A model generated the notes under the pieces. That model was not told the DNA's origin. It did no database searches and saw only the letters and a list, made by a program, of their open reading frames with translations. The translations under genes were made by a program, and so were the position numbers. Shown here one piece after another: positions 7,722-19,704 of a stretch of 42,377 nt of DNA; position 1 is the stretch's first letter, and each line of letters opens with the position of its first letter. The stretch is from Ralstonia pickettii. GTDB taxonomy: Bacteria > Pseudomonadota > Gammaproteobacteria > Burkholderiales > Burkholderiaceae. Location of the stretch: contig NZ_MCGB01000098.1 in the NCBI RefSeq assembly GCF_001699815.1, forward strand, positions 1-42,377, read 5' to 3'.

Positions 7722-8870
7722 CTAGGCGTCTGTGACGAGCACGCGCAGGCGCACAAGACCATCCCACCGCGCGTGGACGGCATCGGCAATGCGCGCGAGT
7801 TCGCCAGCCAGCGCGGGCGGCAAGACCAGGTCAACTTCCACCGCCCCATCAACGTAATGCAGCACGCAGTGGCGCGCGTCGAGCGGCGTGCCGGGCGGCA
7901 GCAGTTGTGCCAGCACGGCGCGCAGCGCCTCGCGGTCGGGCAGCGGCACGGGGTCGGTCGCGATATGCTCGCGAGGGTCGACGTGAATTTGCACGTCGAG
8001 CACCGCCATCGCCGTATGCGCCGTCAGCACGTTGGTGCGGGCCCGGACAGCAATCGCATGGCCCTCGCTCACGGAGACGCGCGGATCCACCTCGATATGC
8101 GCGTCGACCAATGCCTGGTCTCCTGTCACACGCGTACGCAGGTCGTGCACGTTGATCACGCCCGGCGTGGCTTCCAGGCTGGCACGAATCGCCTCCACCT
8201 GGGGGGGCGGCAAGGCCCGGTCCATCAGGTCATTGAGCGCTTCCCAACCAAAGCGCACGCCCACACGGCCAATCATCAACCCGACAACGCAGGCGGCCAC
8301 CGGGTCGAGCCAGTGATAGCCCATCAGGTTGCCCGCCACGCCGACGGCCGCCACCAACGACGACACCGCGTCGGAACGCGCATGCCACGCATTTGCAATC
8401 AGCATGCGTGAGTTGATGCGCTTGGCCATGGCCAGCATGTAGCGAAAGAGCCCCTCCTTGGCCGCCAGCGCGATCAACGCCACCACTAGCGCCGGACCAT
8501 GCACCGGCGCCGGCCCCTGCGGCGAGCGCAGGCTCTCCACCGCAGCCCAGATCATGCCCGCACCCGCCCCGACCAGCAGCAACCCCAGCCCCAGCGACGC
8601 GGCGTTCTCGTAGCGCGCGTGGCCGTACTGGTGGTCTTCGTCCGGTCCCTTGTGGCTGTTGCGGTTGGCAATGAAGACGATGCCATCGGCGATCAAGTCG
8701 GACAACGTATGCAGCCCGTCGGCCACCAAGCCCTGCGAGTGCGACCACAGCCCCGCCGCAATCTGCCCCGCCGAGAGCACGCAATTGACGCCCGCACTCA
8801 CCAGGGTGGAGCGTTCGGCGCTCTGCTGGCGCGCGGCCGCGGAAGGTGCTGTCGAGGATGTGGGCGTCAT
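7722..8870 (-). CDS. Cation diffusion facilitator (CDF) family metal exporter
   Basis: A 382-residue inner-membrane protein of the cation diffusion facilitator family, which exports Zn, Fe, Co, Mn or similar divalent ions in exchange for protons. About six membrane helices occupy residues 25-225. Helix 2 carries VADGLHTLSDLIADG with the H/D metal site pattern, and helix 5 has ANAWHARSDAVSSLVA, giving the HxxxD site typical of FieF/ZitB-type members. The C-terminal cytoplasmic domain (LPPPQVEAIRASLEATPGVI onward) is followed by an additional stretch of about 100 residues. The ATG at 8870 is chosen as the start nearest the first helix; there is no strong ribosome-binding site, so a longer form from 8921 is possible. 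The metal cannot be told from sequence. Confidence 0.9.
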   Translation of the reverse strand: MTPTSSTAPSAAARQQSAERSTLVSAGVNCVLSAGQIAAGLWSHSQGLVADGLHTLSDLIADGIVFIANRNSHKGPDEDHQYGHARYENAASLGLGLLLVGAGAGMIWAAVESLRSPQGPAPVHGPALVVALIALAAKEGLFRYMLAMAKRINSRMLIANAWHARSDAVSSLVAAVGVAGNLMGYHWLDPVAACVVGLMIGRVGVRFGWEALNDLMDRALPPPQVEAIRASLEATPGVINVHDLRTRVTGDQALVDAHIEVDPRVSVSEGHAIAVRARTNVLTAHTAMAVLDVQIHVDPREHIATDPVPLPDREALRAVLAQLLPPGTPLDARHCVLHYVDGAVEVDLVLPPALAGELARIADAVHARWDGLVRLRVLVTDA

Positions 8871-9112
8871 GGGAAATCGGTGCAATTGAAGCGTGCGAAG
8901 CAATCGCGAGCATTGTGCCACGCACCAACGCGCCGCCTGAGTCAGATCTCATCGCCGCAATCACAACACGTTGCGACAAATTTGCACCAGAAGGGCGCGG
9001 ATCGGGGGGGCACGAATAGGACTTTTCCGATGTTCCACGCTGGCGGCTTCGGCGATTCTCAGCAATGCGGCAAACACGTTGCCGCACGTTACACGCTCGG
9101 AGATACGTCGAC

Positions 9113-9781
9113 ATGCAGCCTCCCATCCAACTCGTCATTGCAGATGACCACCCCGGTGTGGTGGCGGCCGTGCGGCGCCTCGTGTCCGGCGTCCACGGCT
9201 TCGAGGTGGTTGGCGAAGCCAGCAACGCCGATGAGCTGCTCGCCGTGCTTGCGCGCGTGCGCTGCGACCTCGCCATCACCGACTACGCCATGCCCGGCAG
9301 CCGCTATGGCGACGGCATCATCCTGCTCGAATTTCTCATGCGTCGCCACCCGGACCTGCGCGTGATGGTGCTCACCATGCTTGAGACCCGCGCGCTGATG
9401 AGCAACATTCTGCGCGCGGGCATCAAGGTCATCGTCAGCAAATCCGACGAGCCGCAGCACATCCTCGAAGGCATGCAGGCGGCGGTGGATGGTCGCATCT
9501 ATCTCTCGCCGCTGCTCAATGCCAAGCTGCTCTGCCGCAACGGCGAGCCGCAGCCCGCCCACGACGACCCGGTCGCCAAGCTCGGCAAGCGCGAGCTGGA
9601 AGTGCTGCGCATGTACGTAACCGGCAAGACGGTCAGCGAGATCGCCCAGCAGCTCAACCGCAGCGTCAAGACCATCAGTTCGCAGAAGCAGACGGCCATG
9701 CGCAAGCTCGAGCTTGGTAACGAAGCGGCGCTGTTCGACTTTGCCGTGCGTCACGGCCTGCTTGGCAGCGGCGAGGGCTGA
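9113..9781 (+). CDS. LuxR-family (BvgA/RcsB-like) response regulator
   Basis: A 222-residue two-component response regulator. The receiver domain (residues 5-125) has the acidic pair in LVIADDHPG, the phospho-acceptor Asp57 in AITDYAMPG, and the conserved Lys in VIVSKSDE. A LuxR/FixJ-type helix-turn-helix follows (LGKRELEVLRMYVTGKTVSE, then IAQQLNRSVKTISSQKQTAM). The start at 9113 follows GGAGATA; an earlier ATG at 9065 would place a Cys/Arg-rich stretch before the receiver fold. It is followed after four bases by the BvgS-like kinase gene, so this is the cognate pair, and the kinase's C-terminal phosphotransfer domain would pass phosphate to Asp57. Target genes are not visible in the window. 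Confidence 0.92.
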   Translation: MQPPIQLVIADDHPGVVAAVRRLVSGVHGFEVVGEASNADELLAVLARVRCDLAITDYAMPGSRYGDGIILLEFLMRRHPDLRVMVLTMLETRALMSNILRAGIKVIVSKSDEPQHILEGMQAAVDGRIYLSPLLNAKLLCRNGEPQPAHDDPVAKLGKRELEVLRMYVTGKTVSEIAQQLNRSVKTISSQKQTAMRKLELGNEAALFDFAVRHGLLGSGEG

Positions 9782-9785
9782 GCCG

Positions 9786-14096
<4,311 letters not shown>

Positions 14097-14110
14097 GGGA
14101 AAACCGTTTC

Positions 14111-14130
14111 AAGCGGTGCATGCACCGCTT
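14111..14130. terminator. Perfect 20-bp palindrome after the kinase gene
   Basis: AAGCGGTGCATGCACCGCTT is a perfect self-complementary 20-mer, followed by TTAGATT. As RNA it would form a hairpin with a 4-base loop and a weak U-rich tail. It is most simply read as the terminator of the two-component operon, although a protein-binding site is possible. Confidence 0.5.
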
Positions 14131-14146
14131 TTAGATTAACCGTTCC

Positions 14147-14158
14147 AATCGGCCGATT
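14147..14158. promoter_or_regulatory. Palindrome overlapping the -35 box of the monooxygenase operon
   Basis: AATCGGCCGATT is a perfect 12-bp palindrome whose last two bases overlap the TTGACT -35 element. Its position suits an activator or repressor site; the convergent MerR-family regulator is a candidate ligand protein by inference only. Confidence 0.4.
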
Positions 14159-14185
14159 GACTCGGTCGGGGCAGCCTCCTACGAT
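14157..14185 (+). promoter_or_regulatory. Sigma-70-type promoter of the monooxygenase operon
   Basis: TTGACT (14157-14162), a 17-base spacer and TACGAT (14180-14185) give a good match to the housekeeping promoter. The predicted transcript begins near 14192, shortly before the monooxygenase start. MerR-family activators usually act on spacers of 19-20 bases, so a 17-base spacer does not show the classic MerR geometry. Confidence 0.55.
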
Positions 14186-14202
14186 GACATCGATCAATGT
14201 CA
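14185..14202. promoter_or_regulatory. Dyad TGACAT-N6-ATGTCA at the transcription start
   Basis: Perfect six-base arms separated by CGATCA overlap the end of the -10 box and the predicted start point. A bound protein here would block the promoter, so this looks like a repressor operator. Which protein binds is not shown by the sequence. Confidence 0.5.
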
Positions 14203-14241
14203 CATTAAGAGGCGCCCATGTGGTGCCCACGGAGACACCAC

Positions 14242-15864
14242 GTGAACGCACGGACCGACTTTCCGCGCGCCGACGCCTTTGCGTCGGCCCCGCACAGCGC
14301 TGACGCCCCGCCCCTGATCGATGCCGCCATCATCGGGACGGGCTTTGCCGGCCTGGGCATGGCGATCCAGCTCAAGCAGCACGGCATCGACAACTTCCTC
14401 GTCTTTGAAAAGGCGGGCTCCGTCGGGGGCACGTGGCGCGACAACCATTACCCCGGCTGCGCGTGCGATGTGCAATCGCACCTGTATTCGTTTTCGTTCG
14501 CGCCCAATCCGGACTGGTCGCGCATGTATTCGCCGCAACCGGAAATCCGCGCGTATCTGGAGCGCTGCACGGATGAATTTGGCGTGCGCCCGCATGTGCG
14601 CTTTCATCACGAGCTGGCGCGTGCGGCCTTCGACGACGCTGCAGGCGTGTGGAACCTGGAGATGGCCGACGGCCGCCGGTATCGTGCCCGCACGCTGATC
14701 TCCGGCATGGGCGGCCTGAGCCGTCCGGCCTGGCCGAACATCCCCGGCATCGAGACCTTCCAGGGCAAGGCCTTCCACTCGCAGCTCTGGGAACACGATT
14801 ACGACCTGCGCGGCAAGCGCGTCGCCGTGATCGGCACCGGCGCTTCGGCCATCCAGTTCGTGCCGCAGATTGCGCCGAAGGTCGGCCGGCTCGACCTGTA
14901 TCAGCGCACGCCGCCGTGGATCCTGCCCAAGCCCGACCGCAAGGTGTCGCGCGCAGAGCACTGGCTGTTCCGCCACCTGCCGTTCACGCAAAAGCTGATG
15001 CGCACCGGCATCTACTGGATGCTGGAGTCGCGCGTGCTCGGCTTTGTGATCCATCCGAAGCTGATGAAGGCGGTGGAGCGCATGGCGCGCGGCCACATCA
15101 AGCGCCGCATTGCCGACCCCGTGCTGCGCGAGAAGGTCACGCCGGACTACACCATCGGCTGCAAGCGCATCCTGATCTCGAATGACTATTACCCGGCGCT
15201 CACGCGCAAGAACGTCGACGTGATCACGTCCGGTATCGCTCGCGTTGAGCCCAACGCCATCGTCACCACCGACGGCACGCGGCGCGAAGTCGATTGCCTG
15301 ATCTTCGGCACGGGCTTTCATGCAACGGACCCGTTCCCGCGTGGCGTGCTGCTCGGCAGCCAGGGCGTGGACATTGTCGACATGTGGGACAAGCACGGCG
15401 CCGAGGCCTACCTGGGCACCACCGTGTCGGGCTTCCCGAATTTCTTCATGGTGGTGGGCCCGAACACGGGGCTCGGCCACTCGTCGATGGTGTTCATGAT
15501 CGAGTCGCAGGTGGCGTACATCGTCGACGCGCTCAAGTCGATGCGTGCGCACAACGTGGCGGCCATCGACGTACGCCCCGACGTGCAGCGCCGCTTCAAC
15601 GACGGCATCCAGAAGCGGCTGTCGCATGCAATCTGGTCTGCCGGCGGCTGCGTGAGCTGGTACCTCGATCCGAAGACCGGCAAGAACACGACGCTGTGGC
15701 CGGGATTCACGTGGCAGTTCCGTCGCGCCACCGCGCATTTCCGGCTGGCCGATTACCGCACGCGCCCGATGGCGGTGCCCAAGGGTGTGCCGCTGCGCGT
15801 ACCCGCCCGCACAGTGCCGGCCGCTCAAAACACCCCCAACGAAGAAGCGCTCGACCGCGTCTGA
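14242..15864 (+). CDS. Flavin-containing monooxygenase, Baeyer-Villiger type
   Basis: A 540-residue FAD- and NADPH-dependent monooxygenase. The N-terminal FAD Rossmann motif is AAIIGTGFAGLGMAI, the Baeyer-Villiger fingerprint FxGxxxHxxxW is present as FQGKAFHSQLW, and the NADPH Rossmann motif is VAVIGTGASAIQ. The later FGTGFHATDPF is also typical of the family. Such enzymes insert oxygen next to a ketone to give an ester, or oxidise soft heteroatoms. It heads a four-gene operon with a dehydrogenase (alcohol to ketone) and an alpha/beta hydrolase (ester cleavage), which suggests a short alcohol-ketone-ester-acid route for a hydrophobic substrate. The GTG at 14242 follows GGAGA with six-base spacing; an in-frame ATG at 14218 with AGAGG is an equally possible start and adds eight residues. 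Confidence 0.92.
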   Translation: MNARTDFPRADAFASAPHSADAPPLIDAAIIGTGFAGLGMAIQLKQHGIDNFLVFEKAGSVGGTWRDNHYPGCACDVQSHLYSFSFAPNPDWSRMYSPQPEIRAYLERCTDEFGVRPHVRFHHELARAAFDDAAGVWNLEMADGRRYRARTLISGMGGLSRPAWPNIPGIETFQGKAFHSQLWEHDYDLRGKRVAVIGTGASAIQFVPQIAPKVGRLDLYQRTPPWILPKPDRKVSRAEHWLFRHLPFTQKLMRTGIYWMLESRVLGFVIHPKLMKAVERMARGHIKRRIADPVLREKVTPDYTIGCKRILISNDYYPALTRKNVDVITSGIARVEPNAIVTTDGTRREVDCLIFGTGFHATDPFPRGVLLGSQGVDIVDMWDKHGAEAYLGTTVSGFPNFFMVVGPNTGLGHSSMVFMIESQVAYIVDALKSMRAHNVAAIDVRPDVQRRFNDGIQKRLSHAIWSAGGCVSWYLDPKTGKNTTLWPGFTWQFRRATAHFRLADYRTRPMAVPKGVPLRVPARTVPAAQNTPNEEALDRV

Positions 15865-15892
15865 TGCGCGTCAGCCCCACGGAGACCCCGCC

Positions 15893-16783
15893 ATGAAGTC
15901 ATTCAACAACCAGGTTGCCGCCATCACCGGTGCTGCGTCGGGCATGGGCCGCTCGCTGGCGCTGCGGCTGGCACGCGAAGGCTGCCACCTTGCGCTGGCC
16001 GATCGCAATGAAGCGGCGCTCGCGCAGACGCTGCAACTGGTGCGTGCGCATGAAGGCGACCGCATCCGCGTGACCACGCATGCCGTCGACGTGGCCGACC
16101 GCGCCGCGGTGTACCGCTGGGCCGAAGAAGCGGCCGCCGCGCACGGCAAGGTCAACCTGATCTTCAACAACGCGGGTGTGGCGCTGTCCAGCACGATCGA
16201 AGGCATGGAAGACGACGAGCTGGCCTGGATCATGAACATCAACTTCTGGGGCGTCGTACACGGTACCAAGGCGTTCCTGCCGCTGCTCAAGGCAACGGGC
16301 AACGGCCACATCATCAATACGTCGAGCATCTTCGGCATCTTCGCGCAGCCGGGTATGGGCGCCTACAACGCCAGCAAGTACGCCGTGCGCGGCTACACCG
16401 AAGCGCTGCGCCAGGAACTCGATCTGATGGACTGCGGCGTGTCGGCCACGTGTGTCCACCCGGGCGGCATCAAGACCAACATTGCCAAGTCGAGCCGCGT
16501 CTCGCCGAGCATGAACGGCTTCCTGGTGCGCGACGAACAGCAGGGCAAGGCCGAGTTCGAGAAATTCTTCATCACCTCGGCGGACAAGGCTGCGGAGGTG
16601 ATCCTGGACGGCGTGCGCAAGAACAAGCGCCGCGTGCTGATCGGCCCCGACGCGCACGCTGCAGACGTGATGGCCCGCGTGCTGCCTGCCGCGTATCAGG
16701 CGCTGGTCGTGCGCGAAGCGCGCCGCACGCGCAAGAAGGCACTGCGCGACGATGCGGCGCCGGCCACCGCGCGCGCCAAGTAG
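15893..16783 (+). CDS. Short-chain dehydrogenase/reductase
   Basis: A 296-residue classical SDR. It has the cofactor motif TGAASGMG near residue 15, NNAG (in FNNAGVALSS), the catalytic Ser in NTSSIFG and the YxxxK pair in YNASKYAVRG. The C-terminal extension after residue 230 is basic and Ala-rich (for example EARRTRKKALRDDAA), somewhat longer than the minimal fold. It likely interconverts an alcohol and a ketone or aldehyde that feeds or follows the monooxygenase. The start is set by GGAGACCCCGCC before the ATG. It lies 28 bases after the monooxygenase and nine bases before the hydrolase start, so it is part of the operon. Confidence 0.92.
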   Translation: MKSFNNQVAAITGAASGMGRSLALRLAREGCHLALADRNEAALAQTLQLVRAHEGDRIRVTTHAVDVADRAAVYRWAEEAAAAHGKVNLIFNNAGVALSSTIEGMEDDELAWIMNINFWGVVHGTKAFLPLLKATGNGHIINTSSIFGIFAQPGMGAYNASKYAVRGYTEALRQELDLMDCGVSATCVHPGGIKTNIAKSSRVSPSMNGFLVRDEQQGKAEFEKFFITSADKAAEVILDGVRKNKRRVLIGPDAHAADVMARVLPAAYQALVVREARRTRKKALRDDAAPATARAK

Positions 16784-16792
16784 GAGGTGCCG

Positions 16793-17815
16793 ATGACCAC
16801 GGCCACCACCGGCGAACTGTTTGCCAGTCCCCCGCGCGCGAATCTGCTCAACGTTGCACGCGCCATGCTGCGCCCGGGCCGCATCGGCTTGCGCAGCATC
16901 GGCCGCGATGTGCTGATCGCGCGCTACGCCAAGCCGCAATCGCGCTACCTGCCACTGATGGGCACGCGCGTCCATTACACCGATGAAGGTGCCGCCAATT
17001 CCGAAGGCACGTTGCTGCTGATCCACGGCTTTGGCGCATCGCTGCACACGTGGGATGGCGTGCTACCGCAGCTCACGCGGCGCTACCGCGTGATCCGGCT
17101 CGACCTGCCGCCCTTCGGCATCACCGGCCCCCTGCGTGATGCGCAAGGCCGCCCGCGCGCAATGGAGCTGCCGCTGTACCGCGACTTCATCGACGCGTTT
17201 GTCGACACACTCGGCCTGTCGAAACTCACGCTGATCGGCAACTCGCTCGGCGGCATGGTGTCGTGGGACTTTGCCGTGCGGCACCCGGGCCGCGTCGAAA
17301 AGCTCGTGCTGATCGACTCGGCAGGCTTTCCGATGAAGCTGCCGATCTACATCGATCTGTTCAATCACCTGGGCGTGCGGCTGACGTCGCCGTGGATGCT
17401 GCCCGAGGGGATCATCCGCGCCGCCACGCGCGATGTATATGGCGACCCGTCGCGCGTGTCCGAACCGACGCTGCGCCGCTACGCCGATTTCTTCTATGCC
17501 GACGGTGCACGACAGGCCATCGGCAAGATGGTGCCGAAGTTCCGCTTTGACGATGTCGATACCAGCGGGCTGGCCTCGATCCGAGTGCCCACGCTCATCC
17601 TCTGGGGCCAGCGCGACCGGTGGATCCCGCCCGCGCACGCCGGCGAATTCGCCCGCCGCATTCCCGGCGCCACGCTGCGCATGTATCCGGCGCTCGGCCA
17701 TATCCCGATGGAGGAAGACCCCGTACGCGTGGGGACCGACCTCTGTGCATTCCTCGATCAAGGGCGCGCATCGACGCGCCTCGCCGCAACCACATTCCAG
17801 GAGAACCGCCCATGA
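16793..17815 (+). CDS. Alpha/beta hydrolase
   Basis: A 340-residue alpha/beta-hydrolase-fold enzyme. The oxyanion-hole motif HGFG (LLLIHGFGASLHTWD) is followed by the nucleophile elbow GNSLGG, an acid in WGQRDRWIPP and the catalytic His in ALGHIPMEEDP. About 60 N-terminal residues precede the fold and contain a hydrophobic, basic stretch (ARAMLRPGRIGLRSIG), possibly for membrane contact. It could hydrolyse the ester made by the Baeyer-Villiger enzyme, but this is inference from position. AGGAGG ends five bases before the ATG at 16793 and overlaps the stop codon of the dehydrogenase gene. The stop overlaps the next start (ATGA), which indicates translational coupling. Confidence 0.9.
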   Translation: MTTATTGELFASPPRANLLNVARAMLRPGRIGLRSIGRDVLIARYAKPQSRYLPLMGTRVHYTDEGAANSEGTLLLIHGFGASLHTWDGVLPQLTRRYRVIRLDLPPFGITGPLRDAQGRPRAMELPLYRDFIDAFVDTLGLSKLTLIGNSLGGMVSWDFAVRHPGRVEKLVLIDSAGFPMKLPIYIDLFNHLGVRLTSPWMLPEGIIRAATRDVYGDPSRVSEPTLRRYADFFYADGARQAIGKMVPKFRFDDVDTSGLASIRVPTLILWGQRDRWIPPAHAGEFARRIPGATLRMYPALGHIPMEEDPVRVGTDLCAFLDQGRASTRLAATTFQENRP

Positions 17816-18708
17816 TGCCAGTCCGCCGCGACGTGCATCCTCACCTGCCGGCTGATCGCATCAGCAACTGGCACGAGCGAGGCACGCACGTCACCCACTT
17901 CCTGAACGCGCTGTCGATCTTCTTCCCGACCGGCGAGCGCTTCTTCATGGACAGCGTGCGCAACTACCGTCATCTGGTGACCGACCCCGAGCTCAAGCAG
18001 GCCGTGGCCGGCTTCATCGGCCAGGAAGCCATGCATACGCGCGAGCACGTGTTGTACAACGACCTCCTCGATCGCGCCGGCCTGCCCGCCACGCGCATCG
18101 ACCGCTTTGTCGGCAAGTTCCTGAACGTGCTGCGCAAGTGGACCCCGAAGTCGCACCAACTGGCCGTGACCGTGGCGCTGGAACACTACACCGCCATGCT
18201 GGCCGGCCAAGTGCTTTCACATGAAGATGGCCTGGGCCGCAACTCGGAGCCCGGCTACCGCCAGGTCTGGCTGTGGCACGCCATGGAAGAGACCGAACAC
18301 AAGGCCGTCAGCTACGACGTGTGGAATCTCGCCATCAAGCCGGGCCTGCGCCGCTACATCCTGCGCACATCGACGATGCTGCTGACCACGCTGCTGTTCT
18401 GGTCGATGGTGTTCTACGTGCATCTGCGGCTGATCTTTGCCGATCGCACCTGCAAGAACATGTTCTTCGGTCTGGGCAAGGCATTCCACTTCCTGTGGAT
18501 TCACCCGGCGCCGCTGCGCAAGATCATCCCGGAATTCTTCGACTTTTTCCGGCCTTCATTCCACCCGTGGGATGAAGACAACCGTGACGCACTTGAACGC
18601 CTGCCCAAGCTGATCTCGGAAATCGAAGCGTATGCGGCAGCGAACGGCGAAGCGCCGTCGCCGTCGATCCGCCGCAAGCTGTCGACGGCGGGTGCAGCGG
18701 GATCTTGA
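17812..18708 (+). CDS. PF10118-family predicted metal-dependent hydrolase
   Basis: A 298-residue protein of the family annotated as predicted metal-dependent hydrolase (PF10118 by recollection). Likely metal ligands are spread over helices: GQEAMHTREHVLYN, ALEHYTA and WHAMEETEHKAVSYD, a set of Glu and His pairs (ExxxH-type) reminiscent of di-iron helical-bundle proteins. A hydrophobic helix (TSTMLLTTLLFWSMVFYVHL) suggests membrane association. The ATGA overlap with the alpha/beta hydrolase and AGGAGA before the start make it the last gene of the operon. The real activity of the family is poorly known; hydroxylase or desaturase-like chemistry is as plausible as hydrolysis given the ligand pattern. 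Confidence 0.82.
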   Translation: MMPVRRDVHPHLPADRISNWHERGTHVTHFLNALSIFFPTGERFFMDSVRNYRHLVTDPELKQAVAGFIGQEAMHTREHVLYNDLLDRAGLPATRIDRFVGKFLNVLRKWTPKSHQLAVTVALEHYTAMLAGQVLSHEDGLGRNSEPGYRQVWLWHAMEETEHKAVSYDVWNLAIKPGLRRYILRTSTMLLTTLLFWSMVFYVHLRLIFADRTCKNMFFGLGKAFHFLWIHPAPLRKIIPEFFDFFRPSFHPWDEDNRDALERLPKLISEIEAYAAANGEAPSPSIRRKLSTAGAAGS

Positions 18709-18768
18709 GCAGGCATTCAAAACGCCTGCAGCACCCGTCGTATCGGGATCAAACTAGAAATAGATCAG

Positions 18769-18791
18769 GCGCGCCCCACGCATGGGCGCGC
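18769..18791. terminator. Hairpin between the operon and the convergent regulator
   Basis: GCGCGCCCCA and TGGGCGCGC form an imperfect stem with one bulged base around a short loop. It lies between two convergent stops. There is no strong T-run on either strand, so it is only a probable terminator. Confidence 0.4.
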
Positions 18792-18799
18792 TGGAGACA

Positions 18800-19618
18800 C
18801 TAGCCTTTGTCCGGCCCGGGCGCGCTGCCCGGCGGTTCGTGCATGTGCTCGATGACCTGCGCCACGCGGTCGCCCAGGTATTTGTTGGCGGCCGTCTCAA
18901 GTGCGCGCATCAGCTCGGCTTCGACTGCCACCAGCGCCAGCGGACGGATGCGCCAGATCACGTCGACCAGACGCGGCACGTCTTCGACCGGCGGCAGATC
19001 GCTGCCGTACTTGTCGAGTTCGCGCACGACCATGGAGACAAGATCGTCGGCCACCGCCTGCGTATGCGGCCGGGCACGCTCGATGATGTCGAGCACCTCA
19101 ACAAGCGGGAAACCGGCCTTTGCCATCTGCGCGCCGGCCAGCAGCGCCTTCGGGCTGCGCGCCAGATAGCCGAGGCCATCGGGCTCAAGCAGGCCGAGCG
19201 AGATGGCCCGCGCCAGCGCCTGACGCGACATGGCACGGCCAAACAGCTTGGCAAGCGCCAGGAGCGAGTAGTGCTTGGGCGACTCGTCCGACCAGGGGCT
19301 CGCGATGGCCGATTCGAGCCCGAGGATGGAGCGCAGGTCATGGCCTTCGACGATGGCCTTGAGCAGCTCCTGGATGTTGGAGAGCGTGTAGCCGCGCCCG
19401 AGCAGGTGATTGATGAGCTTGAGCCGCCCCAGATGCGCCTGCGTGTAGATGCCCACGCGTCCGCGCCGCTCGGGCGGATCGATCAGGCCGCGGTCCTGAT
19501 ACGAACGGACGTTGCGGACAGTGGTTTCGGCCGCGCGCGCCAGTTCGTCGATGGTGAACTCGCGGGCGGGCGGAATGGCAGGCGGACCGGCGTCGCCGGT
19601 TGGTTTGCGGGCGGGCAT
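18800..19618 (-). CDS. MerR-family transcriptional regulator
   Basis: A 272-residue regulator. After a Pro/Ala-rich leader of about 20 residues comes the MerR winged helix (FTIDELARAAETTVRNVRSY, then QDRGLIDPPERRGRVGIYTQ and HLGRLKLINHLLGRGYTLSN). The long C-terminal region (residues 95-272) is helical and lacks the Cys ligands of metal-sensing members, so it may bind an organic ligand. It is convergent with the monooxygenase operon and is its most likely regulator; divergent control of the exported-protein pair at 19705 is also possible. No ribosome-binding site precedes the ATG. Instead TAGAAT lies seven bases before it, which suggests a leaderless transcript. Confidence 0.9.
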   Translation of the reverse strand: MPARKPTGDAGPPAIPPAREFTIDELARAAETTVRNVRSYQDRGLIDPPERRGRVGIYTQAHLGRLKLINHLLGRGYTLSNIQELLKAIVEGHDLRSILGLESAIASPWSDESPKHYSLLALAKLFGRAMSRQALARAISLGLLEPDGLGYLARSPKALLAGAQMAKAGFPLVEVLDIIERARPHTQAVADDLVSMVVRELDKYGSDLPPVEDVPRLVDVIWRIRPLALVAVEAELMRALETAANKYLGDRVAQVIEHMHEPPGSAPGPDKG

Positions 19619-19625
19619 ACAAAAA

Positions 19626-19631
19626 ATTCTA
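19626..19631 (-). promoter_or_regulatory. -10 box of the MerR gene, leaderless geometry
   Basis: On the minus strand TAGAAT is followed by TTTTTGT and then the ATG at 19618. The seven-base gap places the transcription start at or next to the A of the start codon. A clear -35 element is not visible. Confidence 0.5.
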
Positions 19632-19661
19632 CACGAGCGCGGCGACAGACCGCGTCGGTTG

Positions 19662-19676
19662 CCGGAACGTTTCCGG
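19662..19676. promoter_or_regulatory. Dyad CCGGAA-N3-TTCCGG in a divergent promoter region
   Basis: Perfect six-base arms flank a CGT centre in the 86-base space between the MerR gene and the divergent exported-protein gene. It is a candidate operator, perhaps for MerR autoregulation; nothing direct supports that. Confidence 0.35.
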
Positions 19677-19704
19677 TGCGTTTCTCACGACGAGGAGACC
19701 GTCG

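Noticed and set aside
14200-15828. 542-codon frame antisense to the monooxygenase
   Set aside because: Lacks motifs, and the sense strand has clear FAD and NADPH sites and the Baeyer-Villiger fingerprint.
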